Positions 1-9,719 of a stretch of DNA of 64,000 nt are shown piece by piece. The position numbers and the translations under genes are program-made. The stretch's first letter is position 1, and every line of letters starts with the position of its first letter. The DNA lies in NCBI GenBank assembly GCA_963682055.1, contig OY821750.1, forward strand, positions 15,688,501 to 15,752,500, read 5' to 3'. The notes under the pieces were generated by a model, which saw only the letters and a list, made by a program, of their open reading frames with translations, was not told the origin of the DNA and ran no database searches. This DNA is from Primula veris (taxonomy: Eukaryota > Streptophyta > Magnoliopsida > Ericales > Primulaceae).

Positions 1-95
1 ATTAAAAACAAACAAACGACTAAACATTTGGACATTATTTTATTAACAAAAACTTAATAGACATGCTAATATTAACATGTTTTTACTAGTAATAA

Positions 96-1910
96 TGTCA
101 CGTCCCAAAATCCGGAAAACACGGACATCAAGGCGTGACCTTTTCAAAACAAAAGGAAAGTGAAACCTGTTGGTACAAAATTTAAAATTTTAAAAGAAAT
201 AACTCGCGAGCTAAATGAACATTTAAAAGGATAAATAAAACTGTTTGCCAAACGCGGCTACAATCCAAAATTTATAAAAGCTAAAAGTTAACAAACAAAT
301 GAATTTGTCCGTAGGCTACAACCTCAAAAATGTCTAAGTAAAAATGAAAGCAACAGAAAGAATCCCTGAGCCCATTCGATGCTAATGCTCCTATCCAACG
401 CCTCAATCTAAATTGTACCTGAAATACAAAACTGTAACGGTGAGTCTCACGCACATACATAGACGGGACGGCACCACAAAATACCGTCATTTCATCCCAT
501 AAATGCAAGACTCACAACAACAACTATGATAGCAACATATAAAAAGAAATAAAATAACGTCGTACAACAAGATAAATTAAATAGCTCCAACACACATCTA
601 TAGCAAACATGGACCTCTCATGCCACATATCCCAGTCCGTAAGGTAGGTCATTTCCTATCCCCTTGCCCGTCTTCTGTCCCCGGAATTAGAAACAGACAG
701 AGACCATTGCTAACATAAAAGTAGATTTAAAGTGCGCACTTGGACCTCTCATGCCACTCGCCCCAGTCCGTAAGACGAGTCATTCTCTATCCTCTCGGCC
801 GTCTTCTGTCCCCGGAATTAGGAAGAAACAAAGACCATTGTTAACATAAAAGTAAATATAGTGCACACTAGGACCTCTCATGCCACTCGCCCCAGTCCGT
901 AAGACGAGTCATTCCCTATCCACTCGGCCGTCTTCTGTCCCCGGAATTAGGAAGAGACAGAGACCATTGCTAACGTATAAATATTAAGGACTCGGCCAAT
1001 AATATTATACTATTCAAATAACACAATCTTTACGTCACTTTAACGCAATTCTACAAAACACATAAGCATAGGTGTACTAGATTCACAACTAACCAACCAA
1101 CTTCAACAACATAAAATCTCATTCGGGCATTTTAGCAAACACCTTATATGCGCAATCTAAAACTCATCTTTATTCAACAATAATTTACCCAATTCTATCA
1201 ACAACTATAATAACACATAATCAACGCATAAAACACGCAACCCATCAATATCCTCATTAATCCGAAATTAAGAGACTAAATCCTCAACTACTTCAAAATC
1301 AAATAAGTGAATTAGACGTACAACAAATAAACCCAATTAACAATTTAATAACATAATTAAGATAAAAGGCAAAAACCCCCAATTTATAATAAACGCAAAA
1401 CCTAATCCTAACATACACACTCGTCTAGTCACAATGGATAACCCCCGTTACCTTAGAGCGTAGAAGAAATGCTTCCGGTAATAACCCGCTAGTGGTGGTT
1501 TCCTCTTCTTGTTTTTCTTCTTCCTTTTCTCTCTTTTTCTCTTTTCTCTCTTTTTCTCTCTTGTTTTAGGTTTAGTGTTTTGAAAAAGTGGGCTGATTTG
1601 AAGATGTAAAAACTGTTTTGAGAAAGTTTATGGTAACGAACTATTTGGTCCCCAAAGTTCTAAAAGTTAACTCTAAATCCAAAAATATTGTTTTACTACT
1701 CAAAAATAACAAATCTTTAGAAACAAACCTATTGGGTCTTTTTTATTTATAAAATTAGTAACAGGTTTTTAAAATAAAGTTTTTCGGAAGAGTTTCAGTT
1801 TTTTGGCTAAAAATTAGTCGAGTGACCGGTTTTTGGTAAAATTTGAATAAAACGTTTTTGGATAAATTAATTTCTAATTAAAAACACTTATAAAAATACG
1901 AAATGTTACA
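96..1910 (-). mobile_element. Solo LTR, probably Ty3/gypsy chromovirus (Tekay/Del-like)
   Basis: The segment begins TGTCACGTCCC on the plus strand and ends GTTACA. Read on the minus strand it therefore starts TGTAAC and finishes GGGACGTGACA, which is the terminal style of large chromovirus LTRs. A perfect 5-base duplication AATAA flanks it at 91-95 and 1911-1915. The flanking DNA on both sides belongs to the same AT-rich repeat tract, so removing the segment plus one duplication restores a continuous tract. No gag or pol reading frame lies inside, so a solo LTR is the simplest reading. It carries a triplicated block at 611-980. The duplication is seen directly; the Tekay/Del assignment is inferred from the termini only. 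Confidence 0.65.
611..980. repeat. Three tandem ~130-bp units inside the solo LTR
   Basis: Units begin GGACCTCTCATGCCA at 611, 742 and 871 (spacing 131 and 129 bases). Each contains a CCCAGTCCGTAAG block, the block GTCTTCTGTCCCCGGAATTA and an AGACCATTG..TAAC tail. Copies 2 and 3 are closer to each other than either is to copy 1, suggesting stepwise duplication. No coding capacity was seen. Confidence 0.85.
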
Positions 1911-2017
1911 AATAAAATTCATACACTAATTATTAAACTTCATACATTAATAGTCAGGCTAGTACCATATATTGTTGCAAGTGTTGGAAAATAATAGCAA
2001 GCAGGCTAATACCATAT

Positions 2018-3295
2018 TGTTGGCCCGGGTGCGGCTAAACCTTAGAGAGGGTGAATAAGGTTTCTAGGCGTTTTTGGTCTAATTAAACTTAAGCGCAATT
2101 AATAACCCAACTATCGCAAATTTAAGCTTATTGCGTTTAACAAAAGATAAAGAATTGCTAGAATTACTAAACGCAAGCAATAAACTAAATAATAATATAT
2201 TTGCGGAAAGTAAAAGCAATGAAAGAAAATGACACCGTGATTTTATAGAGGTTCGGCAAACGGCCTACGTCCTCTCCTTGATACTACCGAGTATTTCACT
2301 ATAATTTTTCTTCCCGATTTTACAAATCCTTATCGAGCTCAATCGACCGATTGGCTCACCCTCTACCCGAGGTTCCTACTCTTGATTCAAGTGCAAGCGT
2401 ACACGTCTAATGAGTCAATGACTCCCCCTCAATCTATGAGTACCCAAGTGTTTAACCTAGAACTTTTAACCAACACTTTGGCTTAAAAGCTTCTACCCAA
2501 ACACTCAATCACAATGAGCTTATAAAACGCTCTTTACAATTTTATCGAAAATTAAAACAACACCCACAATTGATTGCTTCTTAAATAAGCTAATTTGTGG
2601 TTTCGATGATTTTTGATCTTTGTTGGAGCTTGTATCGATTTATCTTCAATTTCTCTCTTTTCGAAATCTTTCACCAAAATGGTGATTTTGGGTTTATGTA
2701 TATGAGAGAGGTTGAAGGATTGATTATGGAAGTAATGGATGTAATTGGTGACTTTGAAAAGTGAATTGGGTTGGTTTATATAATCACCAAAGTCTGTTTT
2801 TCTGTATATGACCGTTGACAGTGGTTGAGGCTTTTATCCACAGGTTTTAAGCAACTTTCCAGAATAAACTGAAAAGTTGTTTTCGAAATCTGCAGAAAAC
2901 GATCGGTTGTTTTCTACAGTCGATCGGTCGTTTTCAGAAAACGATCGGTCGTTTTCTGAGTTTCGATCGATCGTTTTTCTTGTGGACTCTCCGGAAGAAA
3001 TCAGAACAAAAACGATCGGTTGTTTTTTTACAGACGATCGGTCGTTCTTCAGTTTTCTCTGTTTTCTCGTTAATCTTCAAAAGCCCGTAACTTCTTCGTT
3101 ATAGCTCCGATTCTGGTTCCGCTTGAACCTGTGGCTTCGTTTTTCTGTGCTCTATATTTCTGGCATTCTGAAATTTACAAATTCTCTTTTGGGAAAAGAC
3201 AAGCATTATATCATCGAAATAGAGAAATCGTAAAACCATTAAAAACATAATCAATGTTATAATCAAAATCAATTATTGAACCACATGGTTCAACA
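2018..3295 (-). mobile_element. Solo LTR of a Ty1/copia element (Sirevirus-like)
   Basis: The segment starts TGTTGGCCCGGG and ends GGTTCAACA, giving TGTTG..CAACA termini, and is flanked by a perfect 5-base duplication CATAT (2013-2017 and 3296-3300). Read on the minus strand it starts TGTTGAACCATG and ends in a block (CCTTATTCACC..CTCTAAGGTTTAG) shared with the 512-bp LTR at 13323-13834, so the two belong to one family. It lacks an internal domain. The central part carries a CGATCG-rich repeated motif (2895-3056) absent from the shorter relative. The copia/Sirevirus label is inference from the terminal style. Confidence 0.7.
2895..3056. repeat. Repeated CGATCGGTCGTTTTC motif
   Basis: Five spaced copies of a roughly 16-base motif of the form (A)CGATCGGTYGTTTTC occur between 2895 and 3056, several separated by CAGAAAA or CTGAGTTT. 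The core CGATCG is self-complementary. The array sits in the middle of the 1278-bp LTR and may be a regulatory repeat of that LTR. No protein is supported here. Confidence 0.7.
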
Positions 3296-3300
3296 CATAT

Positions 3301-4370
3301 ACTGTTGCAATGGTTGGAAAATAGTAACAGGCAGCCTAATACCAAATATTTTTGTTATAAGTGTTGGAAAATAGTAACAGATAGGCTAATAGACATTATT
3401 TATTAGCAATTTTGATATTATTAAAAGAGAGGCTAATAGACAGTTTAATGGCAAATGTTTTTGTTCTCATTGTTGAAAAACAATAATTTACACGACAAAT
3501 TAATTTCCAGATTTCACACAATAATTTAATATTTTTTGCAACAAACAGACTAATATTTGGAAACAAACTATGGAAACATTTCAATATTATTTTATTTAGA
3601 GAAATTAATAGACAAGCTAATAGACAGTTTAATAGGGAATATTTGTTGTCATTGTTGGAAAAGAATAAGTTACATAACAAACTAATTTCCAGATTTAACA
3701 CTATAATTCAAATCGTCCATACGCTTGTTAACAGAGTTGATACCTTAAAATTAACAAAATTCATATCCATTTAACAAATTTTATATCCTAATAATTGAGC
3801 TTCATACCCTAATGACCAATGACAAACTAATTTAAATAGTCCATACGCTTGTTTGCAGAGTTGATACCCTAAAATAATAAAGTAGATACCCTAATATTGT
3901 ACTTCATACACTAATTATTAAACTTCATACCCTAATATATGACTTCATACACTACCCAAAAAAAAAAGTTCATATCCTAAACAGAGACCAATGAGTAACT
4001 AATCTGCAGGGTTGATACCAAATATTGTTGTGATTGTTGAAAAACAATGAAGGACGGGCTAATTAGCAATTTAATATTATTTGCAACAAACAGGCTAATA
4101 GGCAGACTAATTAGAAACAAAAAAAAAACTATGGAAACATTTAAATATTATTTAATTACGAGAAACTAATAAACATACTAATAGACAGTTTAATAGCAAA
4201 TATTTGTGTGTCGTTGTTGGAAAAATATAAATTACATAACAAACTAATATTCAGATTTCATACATTAATTCAAATAGTCATAGGCTTGTTTACAGAGTTG
4301 ATATCTTAAATAATAAATTTCATACACTAATTATTAAACTTCATACTCCATTTATTGGCGTTAATTGGCA
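3301..4370. repeat. Degenerate AT-rich duplicated tract
   Basis: Short phrases such as AATAGACAGTTTAATAG, TGTTGGAAAA..TAACA and CTTCATACCCTAATA recur many times. One block of about 240 bases (around 3545-3740) is repeated in diverged form at about 4083-4320. The same phrases occur at 1-95 and 1916-2017, so the tract originally ran through the places now occupied by the two solo LTRs. It looks like an old, decayed tandem repeat or element. No gene was seen. Confidence 0.6.
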
Positions 4371-5151
4371 TTTATCGTCACTATTAATGAAGAGAAATCG
4401 ATTTCGTCAACTGTAGTATGGAGAGAGAGAGAGAGAGGGAGAAAGAGATTTTAGGGGTTTTATTAGTATAAAGAGAACTTCGTTCGTTGTGTATATATGT
4501 AATAGACGCCTGTCACAATATTGATTGGGGTTTATTTTTGTAATTAGTCAATTAGTCCTTATTTGTAATTAATACTCTCTTAGTGTGGTACTACTTAAGT
4601 TTTAATAACGAATTTCATACTGCTACCGGCCTAAAATTTCTCAAAAAACAACATACCTTTAGAAAAAATTAGCGTCTGGTGGAAAAGTGGTTTTGATTTT
4701 TATAAGTTTTGTCTGCGTTTGGTGTATAAATTCTGATTAACATGTTATAAAGAAGTAATTTTTTCAACTATAAGCAGACTTATTTGAAGCTAAAAAAATA
4801 GCTAAAATAACAATCTCTACCCGGCTACCTTCTTAAAACTTATAACTTTTCCAAACAAATACAGAAACAATTCGTTCTAATTTACCCAACCAAAACTGCA
4901 ATATGAAACAAAGTATGATCTAATCTTTCTAATTCTTTGATAACATATCTATATTTATTCATGTATATATGTGTATATAGATCGGATTAAATTTGCTCTA
5001 ATTGAATATAAGATTAAAATAAATTAATTGGGTAAATTATAAATGAGAGAGAGATATGAACCTGTGAGTACTTAGTGTGAATGAACACAAAGTCAAATGG
5101 AGATTAACTCTCTTTGAGATTATGAATCAAACTCCACACACGTCCAAAATC
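4371..5151. other. Intergenic AT-rich DNA without a recognised gene
   Basis: This stretch holds a GA-rich microsatellite near 4421-4450 and AT-rich sequence. A weak inverted similarity between GTCTGCGTTTGG near 4710 and CCAAACAAATACAGA near 4850 hints at a decayed MITE. No convincing coding region was seen. It ends at the target duplication of the 17-kb element. Confidence 0.5.
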
Positions 5152-5156
5152 GGTGT

Positions 5157-5725
5157 TGATAAAGCCATAACTTTGGTCGGTGGCGTTAGGGTTTTCAACA
5201 GTAATATAATGTATCAAAATAGAATAAATAATGAACCCTTCTTTAATTTTTATTAAGCTCGGTGGTATAATTGCTCGGAATACAATTTCCTATTTGTGTT
5301 TATGCTCGGTATTACAACTTGCTCTTTTAATCTTGATCTTTCTTCGATCTCGGTGTTCGGTCTTGTATCTTGCTCGGTATGATTTCTAGTGGGGTGAGTT
5401 CTGACAAGTTTTTCTCTTTTCTCTCCTTCTCTCTATATTTTTTAGATAGATTTTTTGGTCCTTCTTTCAAGGGGGGTAGTTGGCTATTTATAGACAGTTA
5501 TGTCTCGTAGGATGTTGACAAATGTCGTTATCTTAAGAGCCACCTCATGGGCTTTTTCATTGTGAATCTTTACTACTGGGCTGGACCCTTATAGATAATA
5601 GCATGTTGGGAAAACTCTATTAGACCATGGGTTTTTAGGTTTTAGCCTTGGGTACCCCTCTAATAATGGGTGGGTCGATTCATACCCGAATAGATATATT
5701 CGGGTACAATTTTTATGTTCTATCA
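5157..5725 (-). repeat. 3' LTR of the 17-kb element
   Basis: This 569-bp copy matches 21796-22363 almost throughout. On the minus strand it starts TGATAGAAC and ends GGCTTTATCA. A TATA-like CTATAAATAGCC is present on the minus strand near 5484-5496. The sequence just inside it (minus strand AGTCAGGGAGCACT before the LTR) is a weak polypurine tract. Confidence 0.93.
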
Positions 5726-5932
5726 AGTGCTCCCTGACTGCCTCGGTGTGGTCTCCACGTCGAGGGAGTCATGCTCGGTCTGTCGAGGATGTTACTTTGG
5801 TCTTGCTGTTCCCAATGTTTTATCGAAAAATGCCCATATTTATGACTGCTCCCTGGGACCCATTTAATGTCTTGGGAATTTGCAAACCTGCTATCCAACT
5901 TCGATGTGATCCTTGATATTCACCCATTTGCC

Positions 5933-5961
5933 TATAAAATGGGATTGCTCCCTTATAAATA
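5933..5961 (+). promoter_or_regulatory. TATA boxes upstream of the first antisense gene
   Basis: TATAAAAT at 5933-5940 and TATAAATA at 5954-5961 lie 30 to 58 bases before the ATG at 5991. They resemble TATA motifs ahead of the next four small plus-strand genes. The promoter role is inferred. Confidence 0.5.
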
Positions 5962-5990
5962 TTCCATTGCTTATTATTACTAAGAACATC

Positions 5991-6302
5991 ATGGCATCTC
6001 CCAATGGTGCTACTGGTGACAACTCTCCCGAATAAATTGCTTATTTAGAAGACGAGGTCAAGAAAGCTCGTGCTATAAAAAGAAAGCTGGCCGTTACGGC
6101 GAAGAAATTATCTGATATGGACGCGGCCCATCACGTGACGATGGCTGATCGGGATTGGGCCTTTGAGCGTATAAAGAGGCTCGAGGCTTCTCTTGCTAAG
6201 CAAAGGGCTGCAAAAAGAGCCTATAAACTTGCCTTCAAGGAGCTGTACAATCGGTCCAAACCGGGGTCGGATGACGTTGAAGCAAGCTCTTCCTCGGAAT
6301 AA
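5991..6302 (+). pseudogene. Small coiled-coil gene, first tandem copy, with an internal stop
   Basis: The frame starts MASPNGATGDNSPE, hits TAA at 6033-6035 and then stays open to the stop at 6300-6302. The downstream part, roughly 90 residues, is charged and helical, with EDEVKKAR, ERIKRLEASLAKQ and KRAYKLAFKELYNRSK. It is a diverged duplicate of the gene at 6582-6929, sharing MASP, GDN.P, LE.EV.KAR, RIK.LEAS and KRAYKLA.KE.Y.RSK. The stop falls where that paralog has CAG, so CAG or CAA to TAA is likely. AATAAA at 6368-6373 may be its poly(A) signal. It lies antisense to gag-pol of the 17-kb element. Function unknown. Confidence 0.7.
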
Positions 6303-6534
6303 TTAGTTTTTGTAATTTCTTTTGTATTGGGTATCATCCCCCAGTTGTAATCGAATTACTTGAAATTAATAAAATGTTTCCAATTATCATTCTCGTCTGT
6401 TTATTTTCTTAATACCTCATTGGATGACTGAATTGGATTTGAACTACTGTTAGTTGGACATAAATGTCTTTGGGATGTTCAAGAAGGTTAATCTTTCTTC
6501 GAGATGACCTTTGATCTTTCCCATTATTTCTTCC

Positions 6535-6542
6535 TATAAAAG
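6535..6542 (+). promoter_or_regulatory. TATA box (TATAAAAG)
   Basis: It lies 47 bases before the first in-frame ATG (6582) of the next small coiled-coil gene and is followed by a G-rich run. Promoter function is inferred from position and from the recurrence of the arrangement. Confidence 0.5.
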
Positions 6543-6581
6543 GGGGTTGTACCTGTCTTTTTGTATAACTCTCCTTATTTA

Positions 6582-6929
6582 ATGAATCAAATGGCTTCTC
6601 CTCGTGAAACTAGTGGTGACAACCTTCCTCAGTATGTTGCTCATCTGGAGGAGGAGGTGAGAAAGGCTCGTTTTCTCGAAAGGAGGGTCGCCTCTTTGGC
6701 CATGGAGGCTCGTCGCGCTGTTGAGATGGACGAGCGCTTGGACGCCATGGAGAGTGAATACCAGAGGTCTCTGATCAACAATATTTGGGCGCGTGCTCGG
6801 ATCAAAGAGCTCGAGGCCTCTAGAGACAGGCATATTGCTTCCAAGAGGGCTTATAAATTGGCCCTCAAGGAAGTGTATGCTCGGTCTAAAAAGAAGCCGG
6901 GTGATGAAGCAAGCCCCTCCACCAAATAA
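6582..6929 (+). CDS. Small coiled-coil protein, second tandem copy (antisense ORF of retrotransposon)
   Basis: The frame encodes 115 residues from ATG 6582, or 112 from the ATG at 6591 that aligns with the start of the neighbouring pseudogene copy. Nearly the whole protein is charged and heptad-like: VAHLEEEVRKARFLERR, AVEMDERLDAME, RARIKELEASRDRH and KRAYKLALKEVYARSKKK, ending in a Ser/Thr-rich tail. No signal peptide or membrane segment is seen. It has an upstream TATA box, lies between two other small genes and is intact, unlike gag-pol on the other strand. I do not recognise a named family; resemblance to the coiled-coil tail of gypsy-type transposon proteins is possible. No function is assigned. 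Confidence 0.7.
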   Translation: MNQMASPRETSGDNLPQYVAHLEEEVRKARFLERRVASLAMEARRAVEMDERLDAMESEYQRSLINNIWARARIKELEASRDRHIASKRAYKLALKEVYARSKKKPGDEASPSTK

Positions 6930-7345
6930 CTCTTTTATTTTATTTTTGTAATTTCTTTTTGTTGACTAGTACCTTGTAATGAAGTTCCAATTAATCAATG
7001 AAGATTCTTCTTTTTCTTGTTCTTATCTGGTTTATTCTTCCAATGCACTGTCTTTACTGTGCGTGCGTGTGGCTTCATTAATGAGTTTTATTGGGCCCTG
7101 TGTTTGACCTTATCCACTGGGTTTTCTCGAGCCCAGTGCAAAGAATATATTTTCAATATTCCTGGAGATTGTTGCACTTTCCTATATGGACACGTGTGTA
7201 ATTGCTTTTCCCATGAATATTAAAATAATGGCACAAATCCAAGAGTTTATTTTGAACAGTCGCGCCTCTTTTAATGCACACACTTCTCCAAACCCTTTCT
7301 GGCTAACGGTTGCGATTCTTCACCTCAAGCCTTTATCAATTTCTC

Positions 7346-7353
7346 TATAAATA
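7346..7353 (+). promoter_or_regulatory. TATA box (TATAAATA) followed by CCCC
   Basis: It sits 79 bases upstream of the ATG at 7432 in the context CTCTATAAATACCCC. The same TATAAAT-R-CYCC arrangement recurs at 8412 and 9169. Confidence 0.55.
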
Positions 7354-7431
7354 CCCCTTCGAAGCTTGTATCTTTCCATAATCTCTTCATACCAGTTTCT
7401 TTCTACATATATTTTTATTCTATATATTGTG

Positions 7432-7725
7432 ATGACTTCCCCCTTTTCCAATTTCTCCTTGACCTTGCAAGTGGAAGCTTTCAAGGCCTCTTATGGTAAT
7501 GCCTTGAAGCTTTTGAGAGATGCTGAGGTGGAGTTAGAAACAATGCGTGGTTACCATAAGGAGATGGTGAGAGTGTTGACTTGGTTGAAGGCCGAGTTGG
7601 ATTACTGCAGGCGTGCTAACCAATCCCTGCTTGATGAGAATACCGTTCTAAGGAGGAATCCTTCGCTCCAAGATGCTGCGAGTCCAGCGGGGCCCTCTCA
7701 TCATTACCGACCATCTTCCTCCTAA
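7432..7725 (+). CDS. Small coiled-coil protein (antisense ORF of retrotransposon)
   Basis: This 97-residue frame starts at the first ATG after the TATA box (MTSPFSNFSLTLQ). The body is predicted helical: VEAFKASYGNALKLLRDAE, ELETMRGYHKEMVRVL, WLKAELDYCRRANQSLLDE. A short Pro/Ser/His tail follows. Residue spacing suggests a coiled coil, and no membrane segment is seen. The 3' side runs into a C/T-rich tract (7735-8050) that generates spurious Phe/Lys-rich frames. Related in style, not in obvious sequence, to the other small genes in this cluster. Product unknown. Confidence 0.65.
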   Translation: MTSPFSNFSLTLQVEAFKASYGNALKLLRDAEVELETMRGYHKEMVRVLTWLKAELDYCRRANQSLLDENTVLRRNPSLQDAASPAGPSHHYRPSSS

Positions 7726-7734
7726 TAACTTTTT

Positions 7735-8050
7735 TCTGCCTTATTTTCTTGCACTCTTCTTCTTTTCCTCTTTTTCTGTTTTTCTCTTTTTTCTCACATT
7801 TTCTTCCTTTTTCTCTTTCTTTTTCAATTTTCTTCATTTCTTCATCTTTTCTTATCTCCTTTTCTTTTTCTTCATCTTCTTTTCACCACTACGATGTAAC
7901 AATCAACCCTGAGTTCCTCGGGTTTTTTGTTATTTTCGTTTTTCTTCTTATGTTTATTTTCTCCGTATTTTTCTTTTCTTCTTTATGTTCCTCTTCCTTT
8001 TTTTTCTTCTCTTTTTTTTTTTTTTTACTTCTTTCCTTCTTGCCTCCTGT
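7735..8050. repeat. Pyrimidine-rich low-complexity tract
   Basis: About 300 bases are dominated by TTTTCTTC-type runs on the plus strand, just downstream of the small gene ending at 7725. It is probably 3' untranslated or spacer sequence. No protein is supported. Confidence 0.75.
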
Positions 8051-8411
8051 TCGCTTGGCTCGCTGATATAGTCGATCTTCTTTGAATACGTTGTCCGATG
8101 TAATGAACACCTATGTAATAGATTTTCTTTTGATGTACTCTGATGTAATAGATTTTCTTTTGATGTTGTCCTCTGATGTAATAAACAGCGATGTATTCCA
8201 TCTTTATTAATGAAAATTATCTTTGCCCCTTTATCTTGCACTTCTTTTTATGTGCACTTGTGGTTTGTCGTTTTTCTGGAATGTGGACCTTTGAATATCT
8301 TGTATCTTTATTTCTTGCCGTACTATAGCCGTGTGACATCTGAGACATGACAGGTTGGTCAAAGATGCATGTTCCCAAGCATTGTCAGACGAGGCCATAC
8401 AATCTTGGCTC

Positions 8412-8419
8412 TATAAATA
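8412..8419 (+). promoter_or_regulatory. TATA box (TATAAATA) followed by CTCC
   Basis: The context GGCTCTATAAATACTCC lies 108 bases before the ATG at 8520. It is nearly identical to the motif at 9169 (TATAAATGCTCC), which supports a shared promoter module. Confidence 0.55.
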
Positions 8420-8519
8420 CTCCTCATCTTTTCTTTTGTAATTATCACCTATTATAAACTTTTATTGTTTTCTTCTCTCTCATCCCCCATTCCCTCCTGT
8501 ACTATAACAGCTTTCCAGA

Positions 8520-8999
8520 ATGTCTGTGCCTGTGGTGAGATATCATGCTCAGTTGAAGGACTTGGATGCTGAGGTATCTTGGGTCCGTCACCGCATGGCC
8601 AGTCTTGAGAAGGAGTATGGCGTTTTGGCTTTGAGTTTGTTCGACTCTCATCCTGAGGAGACAATGAAGTGGACCGAGATCTCGGCCTTGAGTCGTCAGC
8701 TTGATAAGTTGTTGTTGCACAGAAATCACCTGGCCAACTCTTGGTACGAGGCCGAGGAGATTTGGGATCATGCTCAGGATGAGTTCGATAACTCCCCTCA
8801 AGGCATAGCTAGTATGACGGTTATGAATGCTCAGCTTGAGGAGCGCATCAGGGTCCTTACTAGGACGAACACCGACCCCTCCAGGGAGAATAAGTGCTTG
8901 GTTGTCATGAATGACTCCTACCAAGCTCGATTAGATTGCTCTGCTCGAGTAGCTTTCTCCCGGTCTTGCAGTTCGGTTTTCCCACCCATTGATCCTTAA
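8520..8999 (+). CDS. Coiled-coil protein of 159 residues (antisense ORF of retrotransposon)
   Basis: The frame runs from ATG 8520 to TAA 8997-8999. The N-terminal half has helical, charged segments (RYHAQLKDLDAEVSWVRHR, SLEKEYGVLALSLF, ISALSRQLDKLLLHRNHL). The middle has EAEEIWDHAQDEFDNSPQG, and a further helix, NAQLEERIRVLTR, precedes a Ser/Cys-rich end. It is intact, has a TATA box about 100 bases upstream and lies antisense to the element's own gag-pol. I recognise no catalytic motif and assign no function; a structural or self-associating role would fit a coiled coil but is inference. Confidence 0.68.
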   Translation: MSVPVVRYHAQLKDLDAEVSWVRHRMASLEKEYGVLALSLFDSHPEETMKWTEISALSRQLDKLLLHRNHLANSWYEAEEIWDHAQDEFDNSPQGIASMTVMNAQLEERIRVLTRTNTDPSRENKCLVVMNDSYQARLDCSARVAFSRSCSSVFPPIDP

Positions 9000-9168
9000 T
9001 TTGATTGGGCCAGTGTTCTGATGTATTTTCCATTTTGTAATTTGTATTTCGTTTTTCTTTTTTTGTATCTGGGAAGTTGTACCTTTTCGTATCTCGTGCC
9101 TTCGTCCTGTGAACTGTTGCAACGCCTCGTACTTTGTGCTTCTTCGTTTCTTATGCCCTTTGATTCCT

Positions 9169-9176
9169 TATAAATG
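9169..9176 (+). promoter_or_regulatory. TATA box (TATAAATG) followed by CTCC
   Basis: It lies 84 bases upstream of the ATG at 9260 and matches the module at 8412 over TATAAAT-R-CTCC. Confidence 0.55.
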
Positions 9177-9259
9177 CTCCCTATTGTTTGTACTTCATTA
9201 CCAATCCTTTCTTTCTTTTGTTTTATAATTTTGTTTCTTCTAATTCGCTTTTATCCAAG

Positions 9260-9622
9260 ATGGCTCCCATCACTAGATCTGCTGCCAAAAAGAAAGCCCT
9301 TCTTGAAGAGGAGCCTACTTTTATGCTACCCCGTCCCCCTGGTTTTGGGGAAGAGGAATTGAGTCCTCTTCAGTTGAAAAAAATTGAGATGTCGTGGCTG
9401 AAAGCCGACCTTAAATGTGCTCGGACCGAAGAAAGGCGGTTTAAACAGTATTGGGAGGAGGAGAGTGCTGCTCATTTTGAAGCCGAGCAGAAGTGCAAGT
9501 CTCAATCTCATGCTTTAAAGCAAGTGGAGATTGGTATTTCCCATTTGATTAGGGAAAAAGAGCGTCTGGAGGAGCTCTTGGCGAAGAAGGATGCCGACGT
9601 GGGGGGTAGTTCCAAGAAGTAG
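9260..9622 (+). CDS. Small basic/coiled-coil protein of 120 residues (antisense ORF)
   Basis: The frame begins MAPITRSAAKKKALLEEE at ATG 9260, a lysine-rich start that could bind nucleic acid or act as a nuclear signal. A Pro-rich stretch (PRPPGFGEEE) leads into a long charged helix with heptad character (WLKADLKCARTEERRFKQYW, ALKQVEIGISHLIREKERL, ELLAKK). AATAAA at 9694-9699 lies about 70 bases past the stop and is a plausible poly(A) signal. The W-L-x-x-D-L and R-x-x-x-x-Y-W spacing resembles the protein ending at 14982, so the two may be distant paralogs. Function unknown. Confidence 0.68.
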   Translation: MAPITRSAAKKKALLEEEPTFMLPRPPGFGEEELSPLQLKKIEMSWLKADLKCARTEERRFKQYWEEESAAHFEAEQKCKSQSHALKQVEIGISHLIREKERLEELLAKKDADVGGSSKK

Positions 9623-9719
9623 GATGGGTGTTTTTTCTTGTAAACTTTTCTTTTCCCGTTGTACGTGTTTGTTTATATCTCCCTTCGTGGATGAATAAAA
9701 CTTCTGCTTTTGCAATTTG

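Noticed and set aside
2877..3104. Plus-strand frame with repeated FSENDRSF peptide
   Set aside because: It is the translation of the CGATCG-repeat array in a solo LTR and has no start context or conservation evidence.
3396..3701. A 101-codon minus-strand frame
   Set aside because: It falls in AT-rich degenerate repeat DNA with Leu/Ile/Asn-rich composition and no motif.
7616..8241. Lys/Glu-rich minus-strand and Phe/Ser-rich plus-strand frames
   Set aside because: They are translations of a pyrimidine-rich low-complexity tract.
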